A stretch of 10,716 nt of DNA from positions 1 through 10,716 of the forward strand of contig CAMOEP010000053.1 in assembly GCA_946612185.1 (NCBI GenBank), read 5' to 3'. A program made the position numbers and the translations under genes. A model generated the notes under the pieces. The model was not told the origin of the DNA and searched no databases. It saw only the letters and a program-made list of their open reading frames with translations. Positions 1 to 8,792 of this stretch are shown here, piece by piece. This stretch comes from an uncultured Ruminococcus sp. (GTDB taxonomy: Bacteria > Bacillota > Clostridia > Oscillospirales > Ruminococcaceae). Within the stretch, counting starts at the first letter, position 1. Each line of letters opens with the position of its first letter.

Positions 1-1794
1 CGTGACTACAATGTGAAGTACGAAACAAAGGCGAACGTTTCTGACGCTTACATGCGCAAAAAAGCGGCTGGCGGCAATTTCGTTTCCGGAGAAGGTCCAT
101 ACATCGAGTACATGAAAGCTCCCGGCAGCGATAAGGGTTACTACTACCTGTTCCTGTCCTACGGCTACTTCAATTCCAACGGTGGCTACAATATGCGCAT
201 CTTCCGCAGCGAGAACCCGGACGGCCCATTCGTTGACCAGAACGGCAACAGCGCTATCTATCCCACCGGCGGCGATAATATCGGCGGAACTATCGGTGAG
301 CGTCTGATGAGCAACTACCAGTGGGCGTGCAACGACCGTCCGTTCAAGGCACAGGGTCACAACAGCGCCCTTATGGACAGCGACGGCAAGCTGTACGTTA
401 TCTATCATACCAAGTTCGACGATGCATGGGGCGCACATGAGGTTCGTGTCCACCAGCTTATCATGAACGAGGACGGCTGGTTCTCCGCAGCGCCTTATGA
501 GTACTCCGGGGAAACTCTCTCGGATAAGGGTCACTCAGCAGATGCAGTTATCGGTGACTACGACTTCATCTTCCACACCCTTAACCAGAAGTTCGTGAAC
601 GAACAGAGTGCGGACGTTGAAACTCCCCACACCATTTCCCTGAACGAGGACGGCACGATTTCCGGCTATGTTACAGGTACATGGTCAATGGAGACAGGTT
701 CGCCGTATATGCAGATAAACTTCGGCGGCGTGACATACAAGGGCGGATTCCTTGTGCAGAGTGACGAGTCCGCAGCTAAGACAAAGCGCATGACTTTCAC
801 CGCCACCGGAAATAATACCTGTATCTGGGGCAGCAAAAAGGCTGAGTACAACGAGGCTGAGGATTCACCGGAGTATATGAACTCCGCAAGCAGTCTGGTG
901 TATGCACCTGATACCGCACAGGGCAGGGGAAATTCCCTGAAACTCTCCGGCACTGATCTTCTCAGCGGCGTTTCCTATACCATTAAGAATAAGAACAGCG
1001 GCAAGCTTCTCGACCTTTACTACGGCGACACCACCGACGGAACTAATATCCAGCAGTGGACAAAGCTTGGGGGAAGCGCTCAGGAGTGGCGGCTTGTGTC
1101 CGCTGACGAGGACTACTTCCGAATCGCATCAATGGTGGACGAGTCCAAGTGTGCAGCAGTTGCAGGTGATGCGTCCGCAGACGGCAGCAACGTTGAATTG
1201 CAGGCGTACACCGGTGCAGATAATCAGCTATGGAAACTGGTGAAAAACGGCAGCTACTATGGTCTTGTTTCAAAGAGTTCGGGCGGTACAAGGGGACTTG
1301 ATGTATTTGAGTTCTCACTTGATGACGGCGGAAACATCGACCAGTGGGAGTACTGGGGCGGCGACTGCCAGCTTTGGAGCATTACTCCCGTTTACCCGAA
1401 AGTGAACGAGGGAAACTATACCCTCACAAATGCCTCAACTGGTTCTGTGCTGGGCGGCGAATGGAGCATAGTTCCCGCTGCTGACGGCAGATACACTCTC
1501 TCAGGCAGCGGCAGCAATTTCACCGCAGAGTTAACCGGCAGCAAGAACGGTTCGTACACCATTTCCGGGGACTACTTCGGCGGCAGCGAATACGTCATCG
1601 AGCCGGCAGGAGCAGCCAAGGCGGTTTCCGGCGATGTAAACGCTGACGGCGCTTTCAATGTGGCAGACCTTGTAATGCTGGAGCGTTATCTTCTTGGCGC
1701 AGGCAGTCTCACCGACCGTGAAGCTGCTGACCTTGATTCGAGCGGCAGAGTAAATACCTTCGACCTCATCGAGATGCGTGAGATGCTGAAATAA
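1..1794 (+). CDS. GH43-family arabinanase with ricin-type lectin module and C-terminal dockerin (5' end outside window)
   Basis: The reading frame is open from base 1, so the in-frame GTG at 13 is not the true start and the gene begins upstream. Numbering visible codons from base 1, residues about 1-190 match the later blades of a five-bladed GH43 fold: an EGP motif whose Glu31 is the likely general acid, then GHNS with His120 in the place of the metal-coordinating histidine, then the segment EVRVHQLIMNEDGW, which is typical of endo-1,5-alpha-L-arabinanases. The catalytic base should lie in the missing N-terminus. Residues about 190-290 resemble the small beta C-terminal domain of this enzyme group. 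Residues about 320-460 form a ricin B/CBM13-like module with QQW, QLW and DQW repeats. Residues about 470-537 are unassigned. Residues about 543-597 are a type I dockerin (DVNADG and DLDSSG calcium loops). The protein is expected to cut arabinan while bound to a cellulosome. Subfamily and exact substrate are inferred. Confidence 0.87.
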   Translation, partial: RDYNVKYETKANVSDAYMRKKAAGGNFVSGEGPYIEYMKAPGSDKGYYYLFLSYGYFNSNGGYNMRIFRSENPDGPFVDQNGNSAIYPTGGDNIGGTIGERLMSNYQWACNDRPFKAQGHNSALMDSDGKLYVIYHTKFDDAWGAHEVRVHQLIMNEDGWFSAAPYEYSGETLSDKGHSADAVIGDYDFIFHTLNQKFVNEQSADVETPHTISLNEDGTISGYVTGTWSMETGSPYMQINFGGVTYKGGFLVQSDESAAKTKRMTFTATGNNTCIWGSKKAEYNEAEDSPEYMNSASSLVYAPDTAQGRGNSLKLSGTDLLSGVSYTIKNKNSGKLLDLYYGDTTDGTNIQQWTKLGGSAQEWRLVSADEDYFRIASMVDESKCAAVAGDASADGSNVELQAYTGADNQLWKLVKNGSYYGLVSKSSGGTRGLDVFEFSLDDGGNIDQWEYWGGDCQLWSITPVYPKVNEGNYTLTNASTGSVLGGEWSIVPAADGRYTLSGSGSNFTAELTGSKNGSYTISGDYFGGSEYVIEPAGAAKAVSGDVNADGAFNVADLVMLERYLLGAGSLTDREAADLDSSGRVNTFDLIEMREMLK

Positions 1795-1800
1795 CTATAG

Positions 1801-1850
1801 GCAACACCGTACAAAGCCGTCAGGCGGTCTTTGTGCGGTGTTGCTTTTAT
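1801..1850 (+). terminator. Rho-independent terminator of the GH43 gene
   Basis: Six bases after the stop codon a perfect 9-bp stem (GCAACACCG at 1801-1809 with CGGTGTTGC at 1836-1844) continues through further pairing of ACAAAG (1811-1816) with CTTTGT (1829-1834). It is followed by TTTT at 1845-1848. This is a strong intrinsic terminator and separates the arabinanase from the next gene. Confidence 0.92.
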
Positions 1851-1965
1851 GTTTCCTTCTTTCCCGGAAGTCCTCTCGTCGTCCACATTTCTGTAGCTGC
1901 CGGAAGTTTTCCTGTAATTTCAAAAAAGGTAAATTCTCTTTCCCTGTAAATTAAAATAATTGTTC

Positions 1966-1994
1966 TTGCATTTCTTTAAATAGTGTGGTATAAT
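1966..1994 (+). promoter_or_regulatory. Sigma-A-type promoter of the metallophosphoesterase gene
   Basis: TTGCAT (1966-1971), a 17-bp spacer and a perfect TATAAT (1989-1994), preceded by TGG, which gives an extended -10 (TGn). Transcription would start near 2001, about 25 nt before the chosen start codon. The surrounding DNA is markedly AT-rich compared with the genes. The -10 also lies in a 14-bp perfect palindrome, TATAATATATTATA (1989-2002), which is probably just AT richness. Confidence 0.8.
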
Positions 1995-2026
1995 ATATTA
2001 TATTTAATGAATCGGAAGTGAGCGTT

Positions 2027-2890
2027 TTGATATATATTACCGGTGACATTCATGGCGACCTGGATATACACAAACTTACATCGGAGATCTTCCGGGAGGG
2101 ATCGGAACTGACCCGTGAGGACTATGTTATCATCTGCGGCGACTTCGGGCTTCGCTGGGACGATTCCCCGGAGGAACTGCACTGGCTTGAATGGCTGGAT
2201 AACAAGCCCTGGACTACTCTCTGGATAGACGGAAACCATGAGAATTTCTATATGCTCGAAGAATACGACTTTGAGGAATGGCACGGCGGAAAGGTGCAGT
2301 TCATCACGCCGAACATCATTCACCTGTGCCGTGGCGAAATGTTCGACATTGACGGCTTGAAGTTCTACTGCTTTGGCGGTGCGGAGAGCCACGACAAAGA
2401 GTTCCGCAGGGTGGGAATATCCATCTGGCGTGAGGAAGTTCCCAGCCCGGAGGAAATAGAACACGGCAGGCAGACCCTCGAAGAATACGGCTGGAAGGCG
2501 GATATCGTCATCACCCATTCCATGCCCGACCATATCCAGAACGAGGTCTTTAAACCCGGCACTTACGCCAGCAATATCCTGACCCAGTTCCTTGACGAGG
2601 TTGACGAAAAGCTAAAGTATAAACTCTGGTTTTCCGGTCACTACCACTTCTCAAAGACCTTCGACAACAGGCATTTCTTCATCTATAATGACATTGTAAA
2701 GCTTACCGACGAGGGCTTCGAGAGGGTAGTTCCGAAAAAGGCACGGACAAAGTACATCGACGTTCTGCCGGAAATATTCCCCGAACCTGTCGGGGAAGAA
2801 ACTGCTGACGATACGGACGGCTTTGCGGAGTGCGCTCAGGAGGAATCCTCCGCTGAGCCGGAGATACCGTACACTAATGAAGCGGAGTAG
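2027..2890 (+). CDS. Calcineurin-like metallophosphoesterase
   Basis: The protein has 287 residues from the TTG at 2027. It opens MIYITGDIHGD, as this family usually does, and GGAAGTGAG (2014-2022) serves as ribosome binding site. The upstream in-frame GTG at 2018 lies inside that site and would add only three residues. The metal-binding motifs are all present: GDIHGD (Asp7, His9), GDFG (Asp39), GNHEN (Asn70, His71), THS (His164) and GHYH (His205, His207). These fit a two-metal phosphoesterase acting on phosphomonoesters or diesters. The substrate cannot be told. The last roughly 45 residues form an acidic, probably disordered tail. There is no signal peptide, so it is cytoplasmic. It stands alone behind its own promoter and its 3' end overlaps the convergent sigK gene by 17 bp. 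Confidence 0.88.
   Translation: MIYITGDIHGDLDIHKLTSEIFREGSELTREDYVIICGDFGLRWDDSPEELHWLEWLDNKPWTTLWIDGNHENFYMLEEYDFEEWHGGKVQFITPNIIHLCRGEMFDIDGLKFYCFGGAESHDKEFRRVGISIWREEVPSPEEIEHGRQTLEEYGWKADIVITHSMPDHIQNEVFKPGTYASNILTQFLDEVDEKLKYKLWFSGHYHFSKTFDNRHFFIYNDIVKLTDEGFERVVPKKARTKYIDVLPEIFPEPVGEETADDTDGFAECAQEESSAEPEIPYTNEAE
2834..2858. other. Strong hairpin in the 3' end of the metallophosphoesterase gene
   Basis: GCTCA (2834-2838) pairs with TGAGC (2854-2858) and GGAGG (2839-2843) with CCTCC (2847-2851), with an AAT loop and a 2-nt bulge. No T-tract follows on either strand, so it is not a standard intrinsic terminator. It lies just before the overlap of two converging genes, where no other terminator is visible. 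It could slow polymerase or protect the mRNA 3' end, but it may only reflect the coding sequence. Confidence 0.4.
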
Positions 2891-3560
2891 AATCATACTC
2901 CTCACGCAGACGCTCGATAGCCTTTTTCTCGATGCGTGATACATATGAACGGGAAATGCCCAGTTTTTCGGCAGTTTCGCTCTGAGTATGGGGCGAACCG
3001 CCGTACAGACCATAGCGGTAGACGATTATCTGTAGTTCACGCTTGTCAAGGCATTTCTGGAGAAAACCGTAAAGCTGGCGTGAGCGAATGGACAGCTCCA
3101 CCTGTTCGTGAATGTCAGTGCCGTCGTCGATAAGGTCGATGAGGGTGAGGGCGTTGCCGTCCTTGTCAGTCTCCACAGGCTCGTTCATATAGATGTCCCC
3201 GGCGGACTTCTTCGCTGCCCGGAACGTCATCAGTATCTCGTTGTCGATGCAGCGGCTTGCGTAGGTGGCAAAACGTGCGCCCTTGGTGTAGTCGAAGGTG
3301 GATACAGCCTTGATAAGCCCGATAGTTCCCACGGAGATAAGTTCGTCCTGGTCGGCGGCGTTCTGGGCGTACTTCCGGGCGATATGCGCTACAAGCCGAA
3401 GATTATGCTCAATGAGCCGGCTTCTGGCGGTTTTGTCCCCCTCAGCCATTGCCCGGAAGCAGTCAGTTTCCTCGGCTTTGCTCAGGGGTTTCGGAAAAGT
3501 TCCGGCGCTTTCAATGTGGAGCGCAAACAAGAAAAAATGTTTAAGAAGTTCAAGCAGCAT
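2874..3560 (-). CDS. sigK: RNA polymerase sporulation sigma factor, SigK type
   Basis: A 228-residue sigma-70 family protein. Residues about 22-30 (FPKPLSKAE) align with the FPQPLS segment I recall at the mature start of SigK. Residues 48-60 (LIEHNLRLVAHIA) and 72-114 are region 2, including DELISVGTIGLIKA and FATYASRCIDNEILM, which are highly conserved in SigE/SigK. Residues about 165-220 are region 4 with the helix-turn-helix TQSETAEKLGISRSYVSRIEKKA. The first 20 residues are hydrophobic (MLLELLKHFFLFAL), resembling the SigK pro-sequence that is cleaved in the mother cell of sporulating bacilli. The gene is intact, with no skin-type insertion. The start has a good ribosome binding site (GGGAGG on the minus strand, 3568-3573, 7-nt spacing). 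SigK is distinguished from the closely related SigE by the overall match and is likely, not proven. Confidence 0.86.
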   Translation of the reverse strand: MLLELLKHFFLFALHIESAGTFPKPLSKAEETDCFRAMAEGDKTARSRLIEHNLRLVAHIARKYAQNAADQDELISVGTIGLIKAVSTFDYTKGARFATYASRCIDNEILMTFRAAKKSAGDIYMNEPVETDKDGNALTLIDLIDDGTDIHEQVELSIRSRQLYGFLQKCLDKRELQIIVYRYGLYGGSPHTQSETAEKLGISRSYVSRIEKKAIERLREEYDSTPLH

Positions 3561-3581
3561 ATGAATACCTCCCGTTTATAA

Positions 3582-5615
<2,034 letters not shown>

Positions 5616-5624
5616 GGAGGACTT

Positions 5625-5972
5625 ATGGAATTCGTATGCTACCCCAAATGCACCACTTGCCAGAAGGCGCAGAAGTGGCTTGACCAGAAAAAAGCGGAGT
5701 ACACCGTCCGTGACATAAAGACCCAGAACCCCACCTATGAGGAACTGAAAAAGTGGCATAAGGCAAGCGGACTGCCGCTGAAACGGTTCTTCAACACCAG
5801 CGGACAGTTGTACCGGAGCATGGAGCTGAAAGACAAGCTGGCGGATATGACCGAGGAGGAGCAGCTTCGTCTGCTGGCAACTGACGGTATGCTTGTGAAG
5901 CGCCCTATACTCATCAGCGGCGATAAGGTGTTTCCCGGATTCAAGGAAACTGAGTGGGAGAAGCTGCTGTGA
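5625..5972 (+). CDS. ArsC/Spx-family thioredoxin-fold protein (arsenate reductase-like)
   Basis: A 115-residue protein of the ArsC/Spx/YffB family. It has the N-terminal PKCTTCQKA motif with Cys9 and Cys12 as a CxxC pair, the middle segment FFNTSGQLYR typical of this fold, and a C-terminal VKRPILISGD (Arg93 followed by Pro94), the usual substrate-side arginine region. True arsenate reductases of this type reduce arsenate with glutathione or glutaredoxin, while Spx-type members are redox-sensing transcription factors. No ars genes lie nearby and members of either kind look alike at this level, so the function is left open. The ligA stop is embedded in its ribosome binding site (TAAGGAGG then ACTT then ATG), which suggests coupled translation. 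The next gene overlaps its stop by 4 nt. Confidence 0.85.
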   Translation: MEFVCYPKCTTCQKAQKWLDQKKAEYTVRDIKTQNPTYEELKKWHKASGLPLKRFFNTSGQLYRSMELKDKLADMTEEEQLRLLATDGMLVKRPILISGDKVFPGFKETEWEKLL

Positions 5973-6511
5973 ACGCTCTGGTAGTGAATTGCAGCCCGGT
6001 GAAAAACGGCGCAACTGCCGAAATAGTGCGTATCGTTGCGGAGAACTTGCAGGAGCGGTTCTCCGTCCGGAGCGTGTGTATAGATGACTACGACCTGCGG
6101 TTCTGCAAGGGCTGCCGGACGTGCCACACAACAGCAGAGTGTGTCATAAGCTGCGATGACATGGCGCAGATAATGGGCGAATTTGAGCGTGCGCAGGTGA
6201 TTGTGTGTGTGTCGCCATCATACTGGGCGGACGTTCCGGGGCAGTTCAAGGCGTTCATTGACCGCTGCACGCCATGGTGCAATACCCATGAGCCACACGC
6301 CAGGCTGACCGGCGGAAAGCGTGGATATGCAATAGTTTTACGCACAGGGCCAGGAATGGCGGAGTGCGAGAGACTGATACAGACAATTGAGCATTTTTAT
6401 GGTCATATGGAAATTGAGCGCTGCGGCAGTCTTGGACTGTGCGGCGTTGAGTGCGCAGAGCAGGCGATTGCCCGGAGCGGCGAGGTACTTGCCTTGTGTG
6501 AGAACATATGA
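5969..6511 (+). CDS. Flavodoxin-fold NAD(P)H-dependent FMN reductase/iron-sulfur flavoprotein-like protein
   Basis: A 180-residue protein starting at the GTG in the GTGA overlap with the previous stop codon, which indicates translational coupling; GGGAG at about 5956-5960 is the ribosome binding site. An in-frame GTG at 5954 would add five residues and is less likely. The N-terminus MNALVVNCSPVKNGATAEIV is the FMN phosphate-binding loop of the flavodoxin fold. SPSYWADVPGQFKAFIDR (82-99) is the second flavin-binding loop. Cys46, Cys49, Cys52 and Cys58 form CX2CX2CX5C, fitting the compact cluster motif of archaeal iron-sulfur flavoproteins. However, many related FMN reductases have similar cysteines without a proven cluster. 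A likely role is electron transfer or a redox partner for the ArsC-like neighbour, which is inference. Confidence 0.82.
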   Translation: MNALVVNCSPVKNGATAEIVRIVAENLQERFSVRSVCIDDYDLRFCKGCRTCHTTAECVISCDDMAQIMGEFERAQVIVCVSPSYWADVPGQFKAFIDRCTPWCNTHEPHARLTGGKRGYAIVLRTGPGMAECERLIQTIEHFYGHMEIERCGSLGLCGVECAEQAIARSGEVLALCENI

Positions 6512-6554
6512 AAAGACCCGGAAGCGGTGTAGTAAGCCGTTTCCGGGTTCTTTT
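6511..6554. terminator. Bidirectional intrinsic terminator between converging operons
   Basis: AAAA (6511-6514) flanks a stem of CCCGGAAGCGG-type sequence (about 6515-6528) pairing with 6536-6549, with a 7-nt loop, then TTTT at 6551-6554. The plus strand reads stem then TTTT to end the ligA operon. The minus strand reads stem then TTTT (from AAAA) to end the transglutaminase/recombinase operon. The stem begins right after the flavoprotein stop, and the recombinase stop lies in the T-tract. Confidence 0.85.
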
Positions 6555-7536
6555 ATTCCTTGCTTTCGGACTTTACGTCCGCCAGAGGATTGCCCTCAAA
6601 GGCGTTGCGGACGTTCTCGTCGTTCAGGTGAGTGTATATCTCGGTAGTTGCGATACTTTCGTGACCCAGCAGCTTTTTCAGGGTCAGCACGTCCGCAGCG
6701 CCGTACTGGTACATCAGCGTAGCGGCGGTGTGGCGGAGTTTGTGGGTAGTGATGCCCTTGCCGTCAAGCCCTGCGTCCTTAATGGAGTTTTCCACGATCT
6801 GCTGAACTCTGCGCCGGGAGATCCGCCGATTCATCTGGCTTACGAAAAGCGCCGGTTCGTCCTGAGCTTTCTCGTTCTCACGGCGCACATCGAGATATCG
6901 GTTCAGAGCGTCGATACAGGCGGCATTGAGGTAGATCATGCGCTTTTTGCTGCCCTTACCTGTAACCATAAGGCGGTTTTCGGTGAAGTCAATGTCGCTG
7001 ATATTGATACCCACCAGTTCACTAAGACGCATACCGCAGTTGAGAAACAGGGTGAGTATGCAGTAGTCACGGCGGGAGTCGGTGCTGTCGGCAGTCCTCA
7101 AAAGGCGCATACTCTCGTCCAGGGAGAGGAATTTTGGCTTATCCACCTTAGGCGAGCGCACGTCCAGGTCGTTGGAAGGGTCGTCGTCACGGATATGCGC
7201 CACCTTGTTCAGGTACTTGAAAAAACTGCGCAGGGAGGAGGTTTTCCGATATCTGGAGTACTGGTTGTTCTTGCGGTCGTCGGCGGCGTAGAACAGAAAG
7301 TTGTAGATATCGGACACGGAAATTTTCCGCAGTTCCTCCTCGGTCATATCGGAGATATCCACCTCCTCCACCGGGCAGGTGCTTGCAGAGGACTGGCTGC
7401 GGATATACTTCAGGAAAAGCCTGATATCAAGGCAGTACTCCTCGATAGTTCGTTCCGCCAGCATTTTCACGACTTTCTGGTGAACCATATAGCTATTGAG
7501 AAACTCCGGATTTTCCGGGGAATTATAGTATTTCAT
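6553..7536 (-). CDS. Tyrosine recombinase, XerC/XerD-like
   Basis: A 327-residue site-specific recombinase. The N-terminal core-binding (SAM-like) domain spans about 15-115 and the catalytic domain about 135-310. All expected catalytic residues are present: Arg170 (CGMRLSEL), Lys194 (TGKGSKKR), His265 and Arg268 (HKLRH), His292 (LGHESIATTEIYTH) and the nucleophile Tyr301. It is about 25 residues longer than typical XerC, mostly at the N-terminus. The general role of such enzymes is chromosome dimer resolution at a dif site or integration of mobile DNA. No excisionase, att repeat or phage gene is near, so a Xer-type housekeeping role is favoured. AAAGGAGC on the minus strand is the ribosome binding site, 8 nt before the ATG. 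It follows the transglutaminase-like gene by 14 bp and is probably co-transcribed with it. Confidence 0.88.
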   Translation of the reverse strand: MKYYNSPENPEFLNSYMVHQKVVKMLAERTIEEYCLDIRLFLKYIRSQSSASTCPVEEVDISDMTEEELRKISVSDIYNFLFYAADDRKNNQYSRYRKTSSLRSFFKYLNKVAHIRDDDPSNDLDVRSPKVDKPKFLSLDESMRLLRTADSTDSRRDYCILTLFLNCGMRLSELVGINISDIDFTENRLMVTGKGSKKRMIYLNAACIDALNRYLDVRRENEKAQDEPALFVSQMNRRISRRRVQQIVENSIKDAGLDGKGITTHKLRHTAATLMYQYGAADVLTLKKLLGHESIATTEIYTHLNDENVRNAFEGNPLADVKSESKE

Positions 7537-7550
7537 GAAAAGGCGCTCCT

Positions 7551-8663
7551 TTAGAAATTGCAGATATTGATGATATTGAGTTCATCGCTTGTGGAGTAGC
7601 TTATACTGTCGTCAATGGTGAGAAGGTCGCTGAGTTCCCAGATATCGCCGCCCTCGAAAAGCATATCAACGGCGTACTGGTAGGTTTCCGTGTCAGCGAA
7701 CATCAGCTCATAGCGCTGACATGAAGTCCCCTGAGTCTCGAAAGCCTGACGGATAAGGTCGAGGTCATACTCGGTCATATAGGAGTTATTGCGGACGAAG
7801 TAGTTATTATCAAGGGACGTACATTCGGGGATAAAGTCCTGGTCACTGTCGATAGTCCGGGTCTTTGAGAGGATATCATCGTTAATGAGAAAGTAGTCGT
7901 GGGACAGCATCGGTTCGCTGTTAGTAGTAGGGTCGTCCCAGGTCACGTCTAACCAGTAGTATTCGTCGTCGATCTTGACGTAATTCCAGGCATGACCGCC
8001 GCTGCCTTCATCGGTATCGAAGGTTTTGCCGGAGCAGATGCCGGCTTCGATGCCTAATCGGTTCATGAGCAGGAGGAATGCCTCGGAGTAGCCCTGACAA
8101 ATGGCACTTCCATTAACAAGGCAGCCGTAAGCTGTACCCCAGATACCATTGTCATCGCTGTCAGCACCGTCGTGGTCGTATTCGCAGTGATCGACGATAT
8201 AATCATGAACAAAGAGTATCTTCTCATAGTCGTCGGAATCAGGAGGGATCTGTGAAATGATACTGTCAGCAGTGCTGTTGAGTTCCTGGCGCATTTGCCT
8301 GCACTGTTCGGGGGAGAGGTCGTCAAGGATCATGAACTCTATTTCGCATCCATACTTGGAATGACCGTAGGTGGTTATGGAATAGCCGTCCAGCCAGAAA
8401 ATGTCCGGGTTTTCGTTTTCGATATCTTCGATAGTCTTGTCGATCTTATAGGTTGACACGTCATACGGATAATCGAGGACGCTGTTATAATTATCCAGTA
8501 AATCGAACAATTCATTTTCTATAGTTTTGATATGACGTTCGGTGGTGGAATGAGCAGGATCAGTTGAGGGATCATAAACATATCTTGAAGATTCCGGCTC
8601 GTTGGAACAGGACGTAATTGCGGCACAGCACAAAGCGAGGGTAATGATAAAAGATAATTTCAT
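7551..8663 (-). CDS. Transglutaminase-like lipoprotein
   Basis: A 370-residue predicted lipoprotein. The ATG at 8663 is chosen because it starts a clear lipoprotein signal: MKLSF, a hydrophobic stretch and the lipobox ITSC with Cys19 as the lipidated residue. The longer open frame up to 8777 would hide this signal and runs through the promoter. After a polar linker and an alpha/beta region (about 40-140), a transglutaminase-like core is clear: Cys189 in AICQGYSEAF, His224 in GGHAWNYV and Asp239 in WLDVTWDDP form the Cys-His-Asp triad. Residues about 290-370 form a second region I do not recognise. Bacterial members of this superfamily (Transglut_core) mostly act as cysteine peptidases or on cell-surface amide bonds. 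The substrate here is unknown. It has its own consensus promoter and precedes the recombinase gene. Confidence 0.85.
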   Translation of the reverse strand: MKLSFIITLALCCAAITSCSNEPESSRYVYDPSTDPAHSTTERHIKTIENELFDLLDNYNSVLDYPYDVSTYKIDKTIEDIENENPDIFWLDGYSITTYGHSKYGCEIEFMILDDLSPEQCRQMRQELNSTADSIISQIPPDSDDYEKILFVHDYIVDHCEYDHDGADSDDNGIWGTAYGCLVNGSAICQGYSEAFLLLMNRLGIEAGICSGKTFDTDEGSGGHAWNYVKIDDEYYWLDVTWDDPTTNSEPMLSHDYFLINDDILSKTRTIDSDQDFIPECTSLDNNYFVRNNSYMTEYDLDLIRQAFETQGTSCQRYELMFADTETYQYAVDMLFEGGDIWELSDLLTIDDSISYSTSDELNIINICNF

Positions 8664-8711
8664 AATAGCAGTCTCCGTAGTAAAAATGAGGGTTGTGGAA
8701 ATTACACTATT

Positions 8712-8740
8712 ATTATAACATAGTTGTGAAGAAATGGCAA
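8712..8740 (-). promoter_or_regulatory. Sigma-A-type promoter of the transglutaminase/recombinase operon
   Basis: On the minus strand TTGCCA (8735-8740), a 17-bp spacer and a perfect TATAAT (8712-8717) with TG in the extended position. The start point would be near 8705, giving a leader of about 40 nt before the ATG at 8663. The promoter lies just behind the terminator of the protease gene, with only about 10 bp between its T-tract and the -35. Confidence 0.85.
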
Positions 8741-8750
8741 GAGTTGACAG

Positions 8751-8785
8751 AAAAAAAGAACCGTGCGAGGTTTTCACACGGTTCT
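8751..8785 (-). terminator. Rho-independent terminator of the dockerin-protease operon
   Basis: On the minus strand AGAACCGTG (8777-8785) pairs perfectly with CACGGTTCT (8757-8765) around an 11-nt loop and runs into a T-tract of seven (8751-8757). It is a strong intrinsic terminator shortly after the stop at 8793. Confidence 0.9.
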
Positions 8786-8792
8786 GAAATCT

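Noticed and set aside
1981..2010. dif-like recombination site around the TATAATATATTATA palindrome
   Set aside because: The centre resembles the AT-rich core of Firmicute dif sites, but the outer arms do not match the sequence I recall and the core spacing is wrong. The TATAAT is better explained as a -10 box.
5625..5972. Arsenic resistance operon
   Set aside because: Only one ArsC-like protein is present, without arsR, arsB or acr3 nearby, and the Spx/YffB relatives share the same motif.
6508..7554. 348-residue open frame on the plus strand opposite the recombinase gene
   Set aside because: It mirrors the full length of a tyrosine recombinase with every catalytic residue intact, has no recognisable domain and crosses the bidirectional terminator. 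It is an antisense shadow frame.
6553..8663. Prophage or integrative element indicated by the tyrosine recombinase
   Set aside because: There is no excisionase, phage structural gene, tRNA target or flanking direct repeat in the window, and the neighbour genes look chromosomal.
8664..8777. N-terminal extension of the transglutaminase-like lipoprotein
   Set aside because: The extra 38 codons would run through a perfect TATAAT promoter and the terminator region and would bury the lipoprotein signal. The ATG at 8663 has GGAG upstream.
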